Of a stretch of DNA of 64,000 nt, positions 37,285 through 45,394 are shown piece by piece. How positions within the stretch are numbered: the first letter of the stretch is position 1; each line of letters opens with the position of its first letter. Source of the DNA: Anderseniella sp. Alg231-50 (lineage in GTDB: Bacteria > Pseudomonadota > Alphaproteobacteria > Rhizobiales > Aestuariivirgaceae); contig NZ_LT703006.1 of NCBI RefSeq assembly GCF_900149695.1, forward strand, positions 62,001 to 126,000, in the 5' to 3' direction. The notes under the pieces were generated by a model that saw nothing but the letters and a program-made list of their open reading frames with translations, was not told the origin of the DNA and searched no databases. The position numbers and the translations under genes were made by a program.

Positions 37285-38073
37285 TCACTTCACCCGTTCA
37301 GCGAAGACGGCGATCGCCACCTGGTACTTCCTCGATTTGTTCCATTCCGCCAGCGCCCGCTGCTTGAAGCCGCCGCCCCGGCGCCAGCCCTTGCGCTTGA
37401 GATAGTTCGCGGTTGACGCCAGCACGTCCGCTGTCGAGCGCACCAGGTCGCGGCGGCCATCACCGTTGTAGTCGACTGCATAGTTCAGGTAGCTCGACGC
37501 CAGGAACTGGGTCTGGCCGAGCTCGCCGGCCCAGGCACCGCGCATCTGTCTTGGCGTCATCCAGCCGCGATGGGCAATTTTCAATGCCGCCATGAGCTCG
37601 TTCTTGAAGAACTTCGAGCGACGGCAGTCATAGGCCAGCGTCGCCAGCGACCGGAACACGTTCATCTTGCCGCGGTTGGCGCCGAAATCCGTTTCCATGG
37701 CCCAGATTGCCACGATGATTTCCTTGGGCACGCCATACTTCTTCTCAATCGAGGCAAACAGGCGCGCGTGTTTTTTCAGTTTCTGCTTGGCGCGCTTGAT
37801 GCGGCCCGGTGTCACCCGGCCCTTGATGAACGCCGCCTGCGATATCCGGAATGATTTCTGGTTGCGATCCAACCGGATGACCTGTCTCGAGTAAGTCAGG
37901 CCATTCAGCGATTTCAGCGCTCGCTTGCCGATCCCCTTGGCCGCGGCCTCTTTCTTGAAACTCCCCAGCCAGCGGTCAAATCCGGCTCCCGTATTACCGC
38001 ATGACGCGGCCGCTGCCGGGCCTGCTGCCAACACCATGAACAGTCCCACCCCTGCCAGTGTCTTGAGCTTCAT
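37285..38073 (-). CDS. Lytic murein transglycosylase, MltB type (short form)
   Basis: A 262-residue periplasmic enzyme with a signal peptide of about 23 residues. The SLT_2/MltB catalytic Glu127 lies in IWAMETDFGANRG; other landmarks are RSLATLAYDCRR, GAWAGELGQTQFLAS and YNGDGRRDL. It cleaves glycan strands of peptidoglycan without water to give 1,6-anhydro ends. It lacks the C-terminal peptidoglycan-binding domain of its paralogue at 40144. Full length for the short rhizobial form, so not truncated. Confidence 0.9.
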   Translation of the reverse strand: MKLKTLAGVGLFMVLAAGPAAAASCGNTGAGFDRWLGSFKKEAAAKGIGKRALKSLNGLTYSRQVIRLDRNQKSFRISQAAFIKGRVTPGRIKRAKQKLKKHARLFASIEKKYGVPKEIIVAIWAMETDFGANRGKMNVFRSLATLAYDCRRSKFFKNELMAALKIAHRGWMTPRQMRGAWAGELGQTQFLASSYLNYAVDYNGDGRRDLVRSTADVLASTANYLKRKGWRRGGGFKQRALAEWNKSRKYQVAIAVFAERVK

Positions 38074-38120
38074 GAGAGTTTCTCCTTCTTCAGGTTCAAG
38101 TCAGGTTCAGCCACATACCA

Positions 38121-39566
38121 TCAAAGCTTTGTGACATGCAGCGGCGGCAAACGGTCGGCCCAGGGCATCGCTTCTTCAAGAGCCGCGCCGAGAGCAATGA
38201 GCACATGTTCCTGAGCCGGTCCTGCACCCAGTTGTACCCCGATCGGCAAGCCGTTGGAATGCATGGCCAAGGGCAGTGAAATCGCCGGCGTACCGGCCAC
38301 ATTATAGGGAAACGCAAACTGCACCGGCTCATCCGCCAGCACCATGTATTCCTCCGGCGAAAGTCCCGGCAGGTTGAGGCCATAGCGCCCGTGCGGCTGG
38401 GAGACCTGTGCAGTGGACGGCGACAGCAACACTTCATAACGGGTAAAGAACCGGCCTATCTCGCGGCGTGCCTGGTTGATCCACGCCAGCCCATCGAGGA
38501 ATTCGTAGGGGTCCATGTCGCGGGCCCGCCGGTAAATCTCCCAGGTCACCGGCTCCAGATTGTCCGGCCCCGGCACCCTGCCCGTCTTGTCGCCGATCCT
38601 GTCCAGCGTCTTGTGGAAGCCGAAGAACCAGACGGCACACATCATCCGTGACGCTGCTTCCTGGTCAAACACCAGGTCTGCCTGCTCAACAATATGCCCC
38701 ATGTCCGCCAAATGCTGTGCTGCCGCTTCAACGGCGGCAGCCACTTCCGCATCAACCGGCGCATCCATTGTCGGTGCCGTAGTCCAGGCTATCCGCAAAT
38801 TTTCCGGCTGACGCGTCAGCCACGACATGAAACCGTCGTCAGGCGAAGGAATATGAAACGGGTCACCAGCCTGCGGCACGCTGAGACAATCCAGCAGTGC
38901 TGCGGTATCGCGCATGGTGCGGGTTTGCGCAAAATTCATGCTCAGTCCGAAACCGCCCTCGTCCAGCTGGGGCCCTGCCGACACCCGCCCGCGCGACGGC
39001 TTCAGGCCGATGCCCCCGCACCAGCTGGCCGGAATGCGAATTGAGCCGCCGATATCGGATCCATGGGCAATTGGAACGGCACCTGCCGAGACCGCTGCAG
39101 CGGCACCGCCGCTGGACCCGCCGGCGGAATAACCTTCCCGCCAGGGTGTTGAGGTGTTGCCGTACAACAGGTTTTCCGTCGAGGTGGCAATGGAGTATTC
39201 GGGCGCATTCGAGCGTCCGAGAATGTTCAAGCCCGCTGCCCGGAACATCTCGGCGAGATGGGTATCACCGTCACACACATAGCCTTCGGCAAGGCGCGAT
39301 CCGAATTCGACCTTGCGGCCCTGTTCATTGCCGCGCACGTCCTTGATCAGGATCGGCACCCCGCGAAACGGGCCGTCACCGAGGCCGGCTTCATCCAGAT
39401 CGTCTACCCGGTCAGCATAGGTCTCGACAACCGCATTTATCTTCGGATTGGCAAGCGTAATCGCCTCGCTCGCCACGAGAGCAACTTCTTTGGCCGAAAC
39501 CTCGCGCCGCCGGATCAGCGCGGCCAGCCCGGTTGCGTCCAGACCGGCATATTCGTGAAGTTTCAT
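38121..39566 (-). CDS. Amidase (amidase-signature family)
   Basis: A 481-residue amidase-signature enzyme with the Ser-cisSer-Lys triad: Lys in VPILIKDV and serines in the Gly/Ser-rich segment AGGSSGGAAAAVSAGA plus the SDIGGSIRIP loop. No signal peptide. Members hydrolyse many amides (aryl-acylamides, nicotinamide, 6-aminohexanoate cyclic dimer, glutamyl-tRNA); the absence of GatB/C nearby and the sequence argue against GatA. It overlaps the SRPBCC gene by four bases. Substrate unknown. Confidence 0.87.
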   Translation of the reverse strand: MKLHEYAGLDATGLAALIRRREVSAKEVALVASEAITLANPKINAVVETYADRVDDLDEAGLGDGPFRGVPILIKDVRGNEQGRKVEFGSRLAEGYVCDGDTHLAEMFRAAGLNILGRSNAPEYSIATSTENLLYGNTSTPWREGYSAGGSSGGAAAAVSAGAVPIAHGSDIGGSIRIPASWCGGIGLKPSRGRVSAGPQLDEGGFGLSMNFAQTRTMRDTAALLDCLSVPQAGDPFHIPSPDDGFMSWLTRQPENLRIAWTTAPTMDAPVDAEVAAAVEAAAQHLADMGHIVEQADLVFDQEAASRMMCAVWFFGFHKTLDRIGDKTGRVPGPDNLEPVTWEIYRRARDMDPYEFLDGLAWINQARREIGRFFTRYEVLLSPSTAQVSQPHGRYGLNLPGLSPEEYMVLADEPVQFAFPYNVAGTPAISLPLAMHSNGLPIGVQLGAGPAQEHVLIALGAALEEAMPWADRLPPLHVTKL

Positions 39567-40093
39567 TCGCCTTCCGCCACAACGCGCAGCTTGGCAAGAC
39601 CCTTGGCATAAGTCTCTGAAACGTCGGATTTGATCATCGGACCGAACCAGCGTGCGATCGGATTGTTTCCAAGTTCGGAGGTCATCGACCAGGTCACCTT
39701 GGTTCCGCCTGCATCAGGCACAAGATCGAAGCGTGCCGACGCCGTTCCCATCTGGCCGAAGTCCAGCGCCGTGACCAGTTTTTCATTCTCCGCTGACTCG
39801 ACAACCTTCATGTTGCCCTTGCCCATTTCGGCAGAGTCCCACGCCATGACCTGGCCAACGCCTTCTTCAGCGCCTGAAAACTCGACCTTCATGTCAGGAT
39901 CCAGATCAGCCCATGGCGACCACTTGTTGAAGGCCTTCAGACTGGCCACATGCGGGAAAATCTTGTCCGGCGGCGCGTTGATCACCAAATCACGGGACAC
40001 ATTGACCTGTGACGGCATCAGCATGCCGCCACCGAATACGACCAGTGCCACCACGCCGACCGCCACCAGCAGCCATTTGAGTAGTTTTTTCAT
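39563..40093 (-). CDS. SRPBCC (START-like) family protein with N-terminal anchor
   Basis: A 176-residue protein: one N-terminal membrane segment (about residues 5-25), then a polyketide-cyclase/START-like domain with the typical start VSRDLVINAPPDKIFPHVASL, the WSPWADLDPDM turn and a C-terminal long helix. Such domains bind hydrophobic ligands in a cavity; the role here is unknown. Co-translated with the amidase (ATGA overlap), and 50 bases downstream of the longer transglycosylase gene. Confidence 0.85.
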   Translation of the reverse strand: MKKLLKWLLVAVGVVALVVFGGGMLMPSQVNVSRDLVINAPPDKIFPHVASLKAFNKWSPWADLDPDMKVEFSGAEEGVGQVMAWDSAEMGKGNMKVVESAENEKLVTALDFGQMGTASARFDLVPDAGGTKVTWSMTSELGNNPIARWFGPMIKSDVSETYAKGLAKLRVVAEGE

Positions 40094-40143
40094 AAGGAGC
40101 TCCCATTCCTGAATGATTGAAAACCGCCCCTTTCATTACCGGT

Positions 40144-41367
40144 TCACCTGATCCGGCGCAGGAAATCCGGTGTCGGATAACCGTCAGCCGGCAGCTTCAG
40201 CTTAAGTTGCATGTCGCGAACCGCAGCCCGTGACTTCGCTCCAAGCGTTCCATCGACGCCACCCACATCATAACCGCGCCTTTCAAGCGCCGTCTGAACG
40301 GCTTTCACTTCCCTGTAACCCATCTTGGCCACCTTGGCGCGGCCCGGGCTGGCCTTGGGAGCCCCGGCATAGCGCGTCCCGAGGTACGCAGCAGTCAACG
40401 AGTAGGTCAGTGATTCATTCCAGGTCAGATAGGCATCAAAATTCGGATAGCCCAGGAAGGCCGGACCGTTACGGCCCATCGGCAGGATCAGGGACGCCGG
40501 CAGACTGTCTGCCCGAAGTTTCTTGCCGCCGCGGCGTTTCACCCCCCATTTCGCCCACTGCGAGCGCGGGTGCTTGATGGTCACATCCGCCTGTTCCCAC
40601 GGCATGCTGCGCGGCACTTCCACTTCCTGCAGCCAGGGCTGTCCCTTTTGCCAGCCCAGATATTTCATGTAATTGGCCGCAGATGCCAGTGCATCAGAGG
40701 AAGACTTGACCATGTTGCGGCGGCCATCGCCGTCAAAATCCACCGCATGCTTTTCATAGTATGACGGCAGGAATTGCAACTGGCCCAGCTCACCTGCCCA
40801 CGCGCCCTTCATTTCACCAAGGCGCAGGTCGCCTCTCTGTAAAAGTTGGAGCGCCGCGATCAGCTCCTTGTGAAACTTCTCCGGCCGACGGCAGTCATAG
40901 GCGAGTGTGGCCAGAGACCGGATTGTCGAGTCGTTGCCCAGAAAGCCGCCGAAATCGGTTTCCAGCGCCCAGAACGCCGTTACCACCTCGCCCGGCACGC
41001 CATACCTGCTCTTGATGGAATTGAACATTCTGGCATTGGACTTGAGCTTTGCCCTGCCCTTCTTGAGCCGGCCCGCCGAAATCAGCTTTCCGGAGAAAGT
41101 CAGCCAGTCATCGGAAAAAATGATCTGCGTGCGATCCTTCTTGATGATGCTCTTGTTGAAGCTCACATTGCCAAGCGCCGCGCTTATGATCTGCCGGGAG
41201 ATGCCGGCAGCAGCCGCATCCTGCCTGAAACCCGACAGCCAGCGATCGAAACTGCCGGTATTCCTGCAGGTTGACTTGGCTTCAGCCGTTTGAGTGATTA
41301 CCGGTGACGCAAACAGCGCTGCCGCCATCAGTGACGCCGCAATGGCAGACGCAAAACGCAAGCTCAT
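40144..41367 (-). CDS. Lytic murein transglycosylase, MltB type, with peptidoglycan-binding domain
   Basis: A 407-residue periplasmic enzyme with a signal peptide (cleavage near TAEA, residue 30). SLT_2 catalytic domain with Glu136 in FWALETDFGG, RSLATLAYDCRR and GAWAGELGQLQFLPS, and a C-terminal PG_binding_1 domain in the last 60 residues (EVKAVQTALERRGYDVGGV...). Paralogous to the 262-residue enzyme at 37285: both start the mature protein with C-x-NTG-x-FDRWL. First gene of the leftward five-gene run down to 36060. Confidence 0.92.
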   Translation of the reverse strand: MSLRFASAIAASLMAAALFASPVITQTAEAKSTCRNTGSFDRWLSGFRQDAAAAGISRQIISAALGNVSFNKSIIKKDRTQIIFSDDWLTFSGKLISAGRLKKGRAKLKSNARMFNSIKSRYGVPGEVVTAFWALETDFGGFLGNDSTIRSLATLAYDCRRPEKFHKELIAALQLLQRGDLRLGEMKGAWAGELGQLQFLPSYYEKHAVDFDGDGRRNMVKSSSDALASAANYMKYLGWQKGQPWLQEVEVPRSMPWEQADVTIKHPRSQWAKWGVKRRGGKKLRADSLPASLILPMGRNGPAFLGYPNFDAYLTWNESLTYSLTAAYLGTRYAGAPKASPGRAKVAKMGYREVKAVQTALERRGYDVGGVDGTLGAKSRAAVRDMQLKLKLPADGYPTPDFLRRIR

Positions 41368-41472
41368 GAATTCCTCCTAAAGGGCCAGTTTCGGATTTTT
41401 TGGTATTGGGCGAAGGATGTCTGCTGACGCGACCAAAATCAAGCGTGTTGCCAGAGTGAGGATACCTAAATT

Positions 41473-41859
41473 TTATGCGCACCTTGCCCGCATGTTCCAA
41501 CCAACCGTGCTCGGCTCGACACTGCCGTCCAGGATTTTGGCCTTCTGGTTGTCCTTGCAGGCAAAGTGATTGATCGCATTGCGCCCCACTTCGGACACGA
41601 TACGCGCGTCGGCAGCCGTTTTGCCAAGGCTGCGGCCCCGAGCTGATACATTCACCGAATACACGCGCTGCGCGACAATGTGCTTGAACTGCACCTGATA
41701 TGTGCGTCCATTATAAAACAGCGGCTCGGTATGGGACTGGCCCTGCGCATAGGGCGACGGATTGGCATTGATCGACGCAAGCTTCGGTTTCTCCGACGCA
41801 CAGGCAGAAATTGCCAACACAGCCATACTGGAAACAGCAATCTTCTTGAATCGGCGCAT
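41473..41859 (-). CDS. Predicted lipoprotein of unknown function
   Basis: A 128-residue exported protein. The lipobox I-S-A-C with Cys20 follows a hydrophobic stretch, so it should be lipidated and membrane-anchored. The mature part has a beta-rich section (RTYQVQFKHIVAQRVYSVNV) and two cysteines (HFACKD, RARCA). ATG 41859 (MRRFKK) is preferred over 41868. No family recognised; possibly limited to rhizobial relatives. Divergent from the aminotransferase gene at 41946. Confidence 0.7.
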   Translation of the reverse strand: MRRFKKIAVSSMAVLAISACASEKPKLASINANPSPYAQGQSHTEPLFYNGRTYQVQFKHIVAQRVYSVNVSARGRSLGKTAADARIVSEVGRNAINHFACKDNQKAKILDGSVEPSTVGWNMRARCA

Positions 41860-41945
41860 AGTGCTCAATCCCCTTCACGCCAGCCTCAGTGCGTGGCATA
41901 GCAGGCAGTCACAAGTCCACTATCTGTTTACAAGCTGATTCCACA

Positions 41946-43157
41946 ATGAAACCGTTTGATCCCGCCAACGCCCTGTCTGCCCGCACATCCGCCATCGAGG
42001 AAGCCGCCATCATTGCCATGGCGCAGAAAGCACGCGAGATGAAAGCGCAAGGTGTGGACGTTGTTTCGCTTACGATCGGCGAACCCGATTTCGATACACC
42101 TGAAGCCATCAGGCAGGCAGCGTCAGACGCCATGAATGCGGGTTTCACCCACTACGCCCCCATTGCCGGATACCCCGAACTTCGCTCTGCCATCGCGGAG
42201 CGATTGAACCAGGACAATGCCATTCCGGTCGACATGGCAGGTGTAATCCTGTCGAACGGCGCCAAGCAGGCGCTCACCAATGCCTGCTTCGCTACGCTGG
42301 ATGCAGGAGACGAGGTCATCATGATCGCGCCGTTCTGGGCGGCATATGAAGGCATCGTGAAAATGGCCGGCGGTGTGCCGGTTATCGTTTCGGCAGGTGC
42401 CGGCACCGGGTTCAAACCGACCCTGGACCAGGTGGCAGGTGCCATGAGCGACCGCACCAAGCTCATCATGCTCAACTCGCCGTCAAATCCCTCTGGCGCA
42501 GTGTGGAGCGCTGAAGAACTGCAGGCGCTGGCAGGCCTGGTCCAGTCTCATCCTCGCTGCCTGGTGCTGTCGGACGAGATTTATGAAGACATCTGGTTTG
42601 AAGAACGCCCGACCTCCATTGCATCGCTGCCGGGTATGTTCGAGCGCACCATTACCGTCAACGGGTTTTCGAAAGCCTATGCCATGACCGGCTGGCGCGT
42701 AGGCTATTCAGCTTCTTGCGAACCGCTGGCCAAAGCGATCTCCAAGGTGCAGGGAACCTTTACCGCCGGTGGCAATGCCTTTGCCCAGCAAGGCGCCCTT
42801 GCCGCCATAACCGGCCCGCGTGACGATGTCGACGCCATGCGCGCTTCGTACCATCACCGCCGCGACCTGATTGTGTCATTGTTGAGTGACATCCCCGGCA
42901 TCAAGGTGGTTTCACCGCCAGCTACGTTTTATGTCTTTCCCGACATTTCCGGCCTGCTCGGCAAATCTGCCGGCAATACCAGAATTGAAACCGATGTGGA
43001 GTTCTGCCACTGGTTGCTGCACGAATACCATCTGGCGGCGGTACCGGGTTCCGCGTTTGGCGGGCCCGGATGTATCCGGTTGTCGTTTGCGGCAGGCGAC
43101 GATGACATCAAAAAGGCGATCGCCAGGTTGGCTGAGGCAGCATCAGCGCTGGCCTGA
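41946..43157 (+). CDS. Aspartate-type aminotransferase (class I/II)
   Basis: A 403-residue fold-type I aminotransferase. Landmarks are SLTIGEPDFDTP, YAPIAGYPELR, LSNGAKQAL, NSPSNPSGAVWS, SDEIYEDI and the Schiff-base Lys in NGFSKAYAMTGWRVGY. These match the bacterial AspC/ATIb type acting on aspartate, phenylalanine or other amino acids. The ribosome site before ATG 41946 is weak; the frame open to 41889 has no better start. Monocistronic. Confidence 0.9.
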   Translation: MKPFDPANALSARTSAIEEAAIIAMAQKAREMKAQGVDVVSLTIGEPDFDTPEAIRQAASDAMNAGFTHYAPIAGYPELRSAIAERLNQDNAIPVDMAGVILSNGAKQALTNACFATLDAGDEVIMIAPFWAAYEGIVKMAGGVPVIVSAGAGTGFKPTLDQVAGAMSDRTKLIMLNSPSNPSGAVWSAEELQALAGLVQSHPRCLVLSDEIYEDIWFEERPTSIASLPGMFERTITVNGFSKAYAMTGWRVGYSASCEPLAKAISKVQGTFTAGGNAFAQQGALAAITGPRDDVDAMRASYHHRRDLIVSLLSDIPGIKVVSPPATFYVFPDISGLLGKSAGNTRIETDVEFCHWLLHEYHLAAVPGSAFGGPGCIRLSFAAGDDDIKKAIARLAEAASALA

Positions 43158-43175
43158 GCATCCCAGGCAGTTTCA

Positions 43176-43219
43176 GCAATAAAAAAGCAGGTTGCCTTCA
43201 TATCGAAGGACAACCTGCT
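43176..43219 (-). terminator. Strong Rho-independent terminator (minus strand)
   Basis: AGCAGGTTG plus CCTTC pair with GAAGG plus CAACCTGCT across a 5-base loop with one bulged A, a 14-base-pair stem. On the minus strand it is followed by TTTTTTATT. The plus strand has no T-run. It ends the transcript of the 55-residue gene at 43292-43459. Confidence 0.9.
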
Positions 43220-43291
43220 CAAGGCCCTGGGTGGGAGGGCGAATACACCAGGAAGTGAGTGTCCTGCCTGCGGCGGGACAGTCGCGATAAA

Positions 43292-43459
43292 CTAGTGACC
43301 GCGGGCCATGTTGCTGTTCTCGGGAGCGGTAAAGATATTTTTTACCATCTCGGCCAAATCGCCAAACGCACTGGTGAATGCGATTGAGCGTTCGGTGTGT
43401 GCCTTGCGCATGTAGAAATCGATGACGTCAGCGTCGATATTTGTGTTTTGCGTCTTCAT
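43292..43459 (-). CDS. Small protein, 55 residues (RSP_7527/DUF1127-like appearance)
   Basis: A short frame encodes a protein starting MKTQNTNIDADVIDFY, with an amphipathic helix (RKAHTERSIAFTSAFGDLAE) and ending NMARGH. AAGGAA lies upstream of ATG 43459, and the strong terminator at 43176-43219 follows on the same strand, which together make a real gene likely. The size and helix-rich pattern recall the small alphaproteobacterial proteins next to DUF1127, some of which affect RNA turnover or phosphate and carbon responses; this is only a resemblance. Divergent from the LysR gene at 43616. Confidence 0.65.
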   Translation of the reverse strand: MKTQNTNIDADVIDFYMRKAHTERSIAFTSAFGDLAEMVKNIFTAPENSNMARGH

Positions 43460-43615
43460 AACACTGAATTCCTTTGTTTTTCTGACGGTGCGCTTGTTTT
43501 GTGAATCACGTTCGCTCGGCGCACCTTCATCTGATGAAACTCAAAATAGGGACTTCCATTGTGTTGCGCAAACGAGTTATTCTGCTCGCCAGTTAAATAA
43601 ATTTTGTTGGTGATC

Positions 43616-44557
43616 ATGGCAGAACGTCTCCCCCCTCTTACCGCGCTGAAAGCCTTTGAAGCGGCATCGCGCCTGATGAGTTTTCAGGCCGCGGCCGAAG
43701 AACTGTCGGTGACACCGGCCGCGCTCAGCTACCAGATCCGCCAGCTTGAAGACCATCTCGGCCTGAAACTGTTCAACCGGCTCAACCGGGCGGTGGAGTT
43801 GACCGAGAACGGCCGCCTGATCCAGCCCGGTATTCATGAAGCGTTTGAACACCTGCATCGCACCATGCGCCAATTGCGCCGCCGCCAGCAGACCAATGTG
43901 CTGACCATCGCGGCAGGGCCCGCCTTTACCGCCAAGTGGCTCAGCCCCCGTCTCTACCGCTTCATCGCCCGTCACCCGAACATCGATGCGCGCATTTCCG
44001 CGTCCGTGACCAAGTCGGATCTCGAGATGGACGACATCGATATCGCCATCCGCTTCGGGCCCGGCGAGTATCCCGGCCACCACTCGGTCAAGCTGATGGA
44101 TGAATTCATGACCCCGTTGTGCGCACCTTCCATGCTGGAAGGACCCGACGCCATCCGCACGCCTGAAGACCTGCAGCACCACACGCTGATCCATGACGAC
44201 ACGCATCAGGGCTTCTTCGTCCTGCAGACCTGGGCCGACTGGCTGAAGGCAGCCGGTGTCACCAATGTCGACCCGGGCCGGTCAGGGCTTCATTTCAATG
44301 TGGCCGATCATGCCCTTGATGCCGCGGTCAGCGGCGGCGGCGTGGTTCTGGGCCGGACCTGCCTGGCCGAACCCGACATGCGCGCCGGCCGCCTGGTCGC
44401 CCCGTTCGATCTGCGCCTGAAGACAAATTACTCGTTCTTCATCGTGTGCCTGGACTCACGCCGGAACGAACCGGCAATCGAAGCGTTTCGCGACTGGGTC
44501 ACGGACGAAATGGCCGGCGTCGCCGAAGCCGAATGCCCGCGCGGTCCGGCGGTTTAA
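43616..44557 (+). CDS. LysR family regulator, GcvA type
   Basis: A 313-residue LTTR starting with PPLTALKAFEAASRLMSF, the GcvA/AmpR-type winged helix (SVTPAALSYQIRQLEDHLG), and the LysR substrate-binding domain. ATG 43616 taken; an in-frame TTG at 43604 is possible. Divergent from the 55-residue gene, with a 156-base gap holding both promoters. Target unknown; the small gene is the natural first guess. Confidence 0.87.
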   Translation: MAERLPPLTALKAFEAASRLMSFQAAAEELSVTPAALSYQIRQLEDHLGLKLFNRLNRAVELTENGRLIQPGIHEAFEHLHRTMRQLRRRQQTNVLTIAAGPAFTAKWLSPRLYRFIARHPNIDARISASVTKSDLEMDDIDIAIRFGPGEYPGHHSVKLMDEFMTPLCAPSMLEGPDAIRTPEDLQHHTLIHDDTHQGFFVLQTWADWLKAAGVTNVDPGRSGLHFNVADHALDAAVSGGGVVLGRTCLAEPDMRAGRLVAPFDLRLKTNYSFFIVCLDSRRNEPAIEAFRDWVTDEMAGVAEAECPRGPAV

Positions 44558-44712
44558 GTTTTGACTTTCTGCTGGTTTTCAATCAAAGCGGCAACAGACG
44601 CCGGTGTCTCATTGTCATTGTAGGTGCAACCCTAAACGTCTTCAGCCAGCATCGCGAAATAGTCCGCAACGATCAGGTCGTTTGCTTCATCGCTCCACGT
44701 CTCATTCGACAT
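44554..44712 (-). pseudogene. 5' remnant of a gene with a DLIVADYFAML N-terminus
   Basis: ATG 44712 opens MSNETWSDEANDLIVADYFAMLAEDV and then hits TAG at 44632-44634. Reading on, the frame continues with GCTYNDNETPASVAAL and stops at 44554. The W-x-x-x-x-N-D-L-I-V-A-D-Y-F-A-M-L opening, followed by a Tyr-Asn pair, is the N-terminal signature of a widespread uncharacterised family often annotated as HNH endonuclease or DUF3883 proteins. Here the gene has an in-frame stop and lost almost all of its length. The family link rests on memory of the motif only. Confidence 0.5.
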
Positions 44713-44941
44713 GAAGTCCAGGGTAGGCTGTTGGCAATGGCATGTCACTATAGGCGGCGCGCGGACTTTCGCTGTTGTTGCGACGGCAACGTAGACATAT
44801 TGCGGAAGCCGGCCTCCATCCCAGCGCAGATCCAGGCAAGAAGCAGATATGCTGTGGAGGCACGTATAGCTTGCGTATCCACCGATTGTGTTGTTAACCT
44901 TAGGTAAACTATCGTGTTCAGGCTTCAGAGGTCGAGCAGAA

Positions 44942-45250
44942 ATGCATTTCAGCAAGATCAGAAAGGTAAACTACCGTCGGCCGTCGAGTGTGAAGGTCGA
45001 TTTGAATAACGAAATTCCGATCTTTGCGGGTGCAAGCAACAACGCTAACACACCTGTCGCACAGGCGATGTGCTTCTTTGCCAATGGAGCCCGAGCCCAT
45101 TTAAGCTTTCATGACATCAGCGCATGCCGTAGCAGCGACATCAACGCCTTTGAGGTTGGGCGGGACAGTTCTTCACTACCCGTCTACGCGGCTGGATATC
45201 CGTTGGCGACTTTGGGCCGTCGAGACCGGCAGGCCAATGTCGGAAATGCC
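44942..45250 (+). pseudogene. Frameshifted N-terminal remnant of an OLD/AAA-type ATP-dependent endonuclease
   Basis: ATG 44942 opens MHFSKIRKVNYRRPSSVKVD, the pattern of OLD-family ATPases (I-x-N-(F/Y)-R-R-L-x-x-V). At the place where the P-loop GANNSGKT should be, the sequence reads GASNNANT, so the ATP-binding Lys is gone. Similarity goes on through FSKI...HLSFHDIS and INAFEVG near 45159. A +1 shift is then needed to reach PSTRLDIRW, the next family-like segment. The rest of the gene (some 500 residues) is missing. End coordinate approximate. Confidence 0.6.
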
Positions 45251-45394
45251 GACAGCGTTCGCGCACATCTCTTCGCTGCGGCTGATGTCTTCGATCCCGC
45301 TGGAGGCGATCCTTATCCCCGAAACCTCTGAGATCGCCGGGCGTCATAGAGCCTGTTTTTTGTAGATTTGATGAACAGCAATGGAGTGGGACGA

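Noticed and set aside
44888-45331. 147-codon intact gene
   Set aside because: The first part matches a known ATPase start with a ruined P-loop and the second part is out of frame noise, so it is a pseudogene rather than a new gene.
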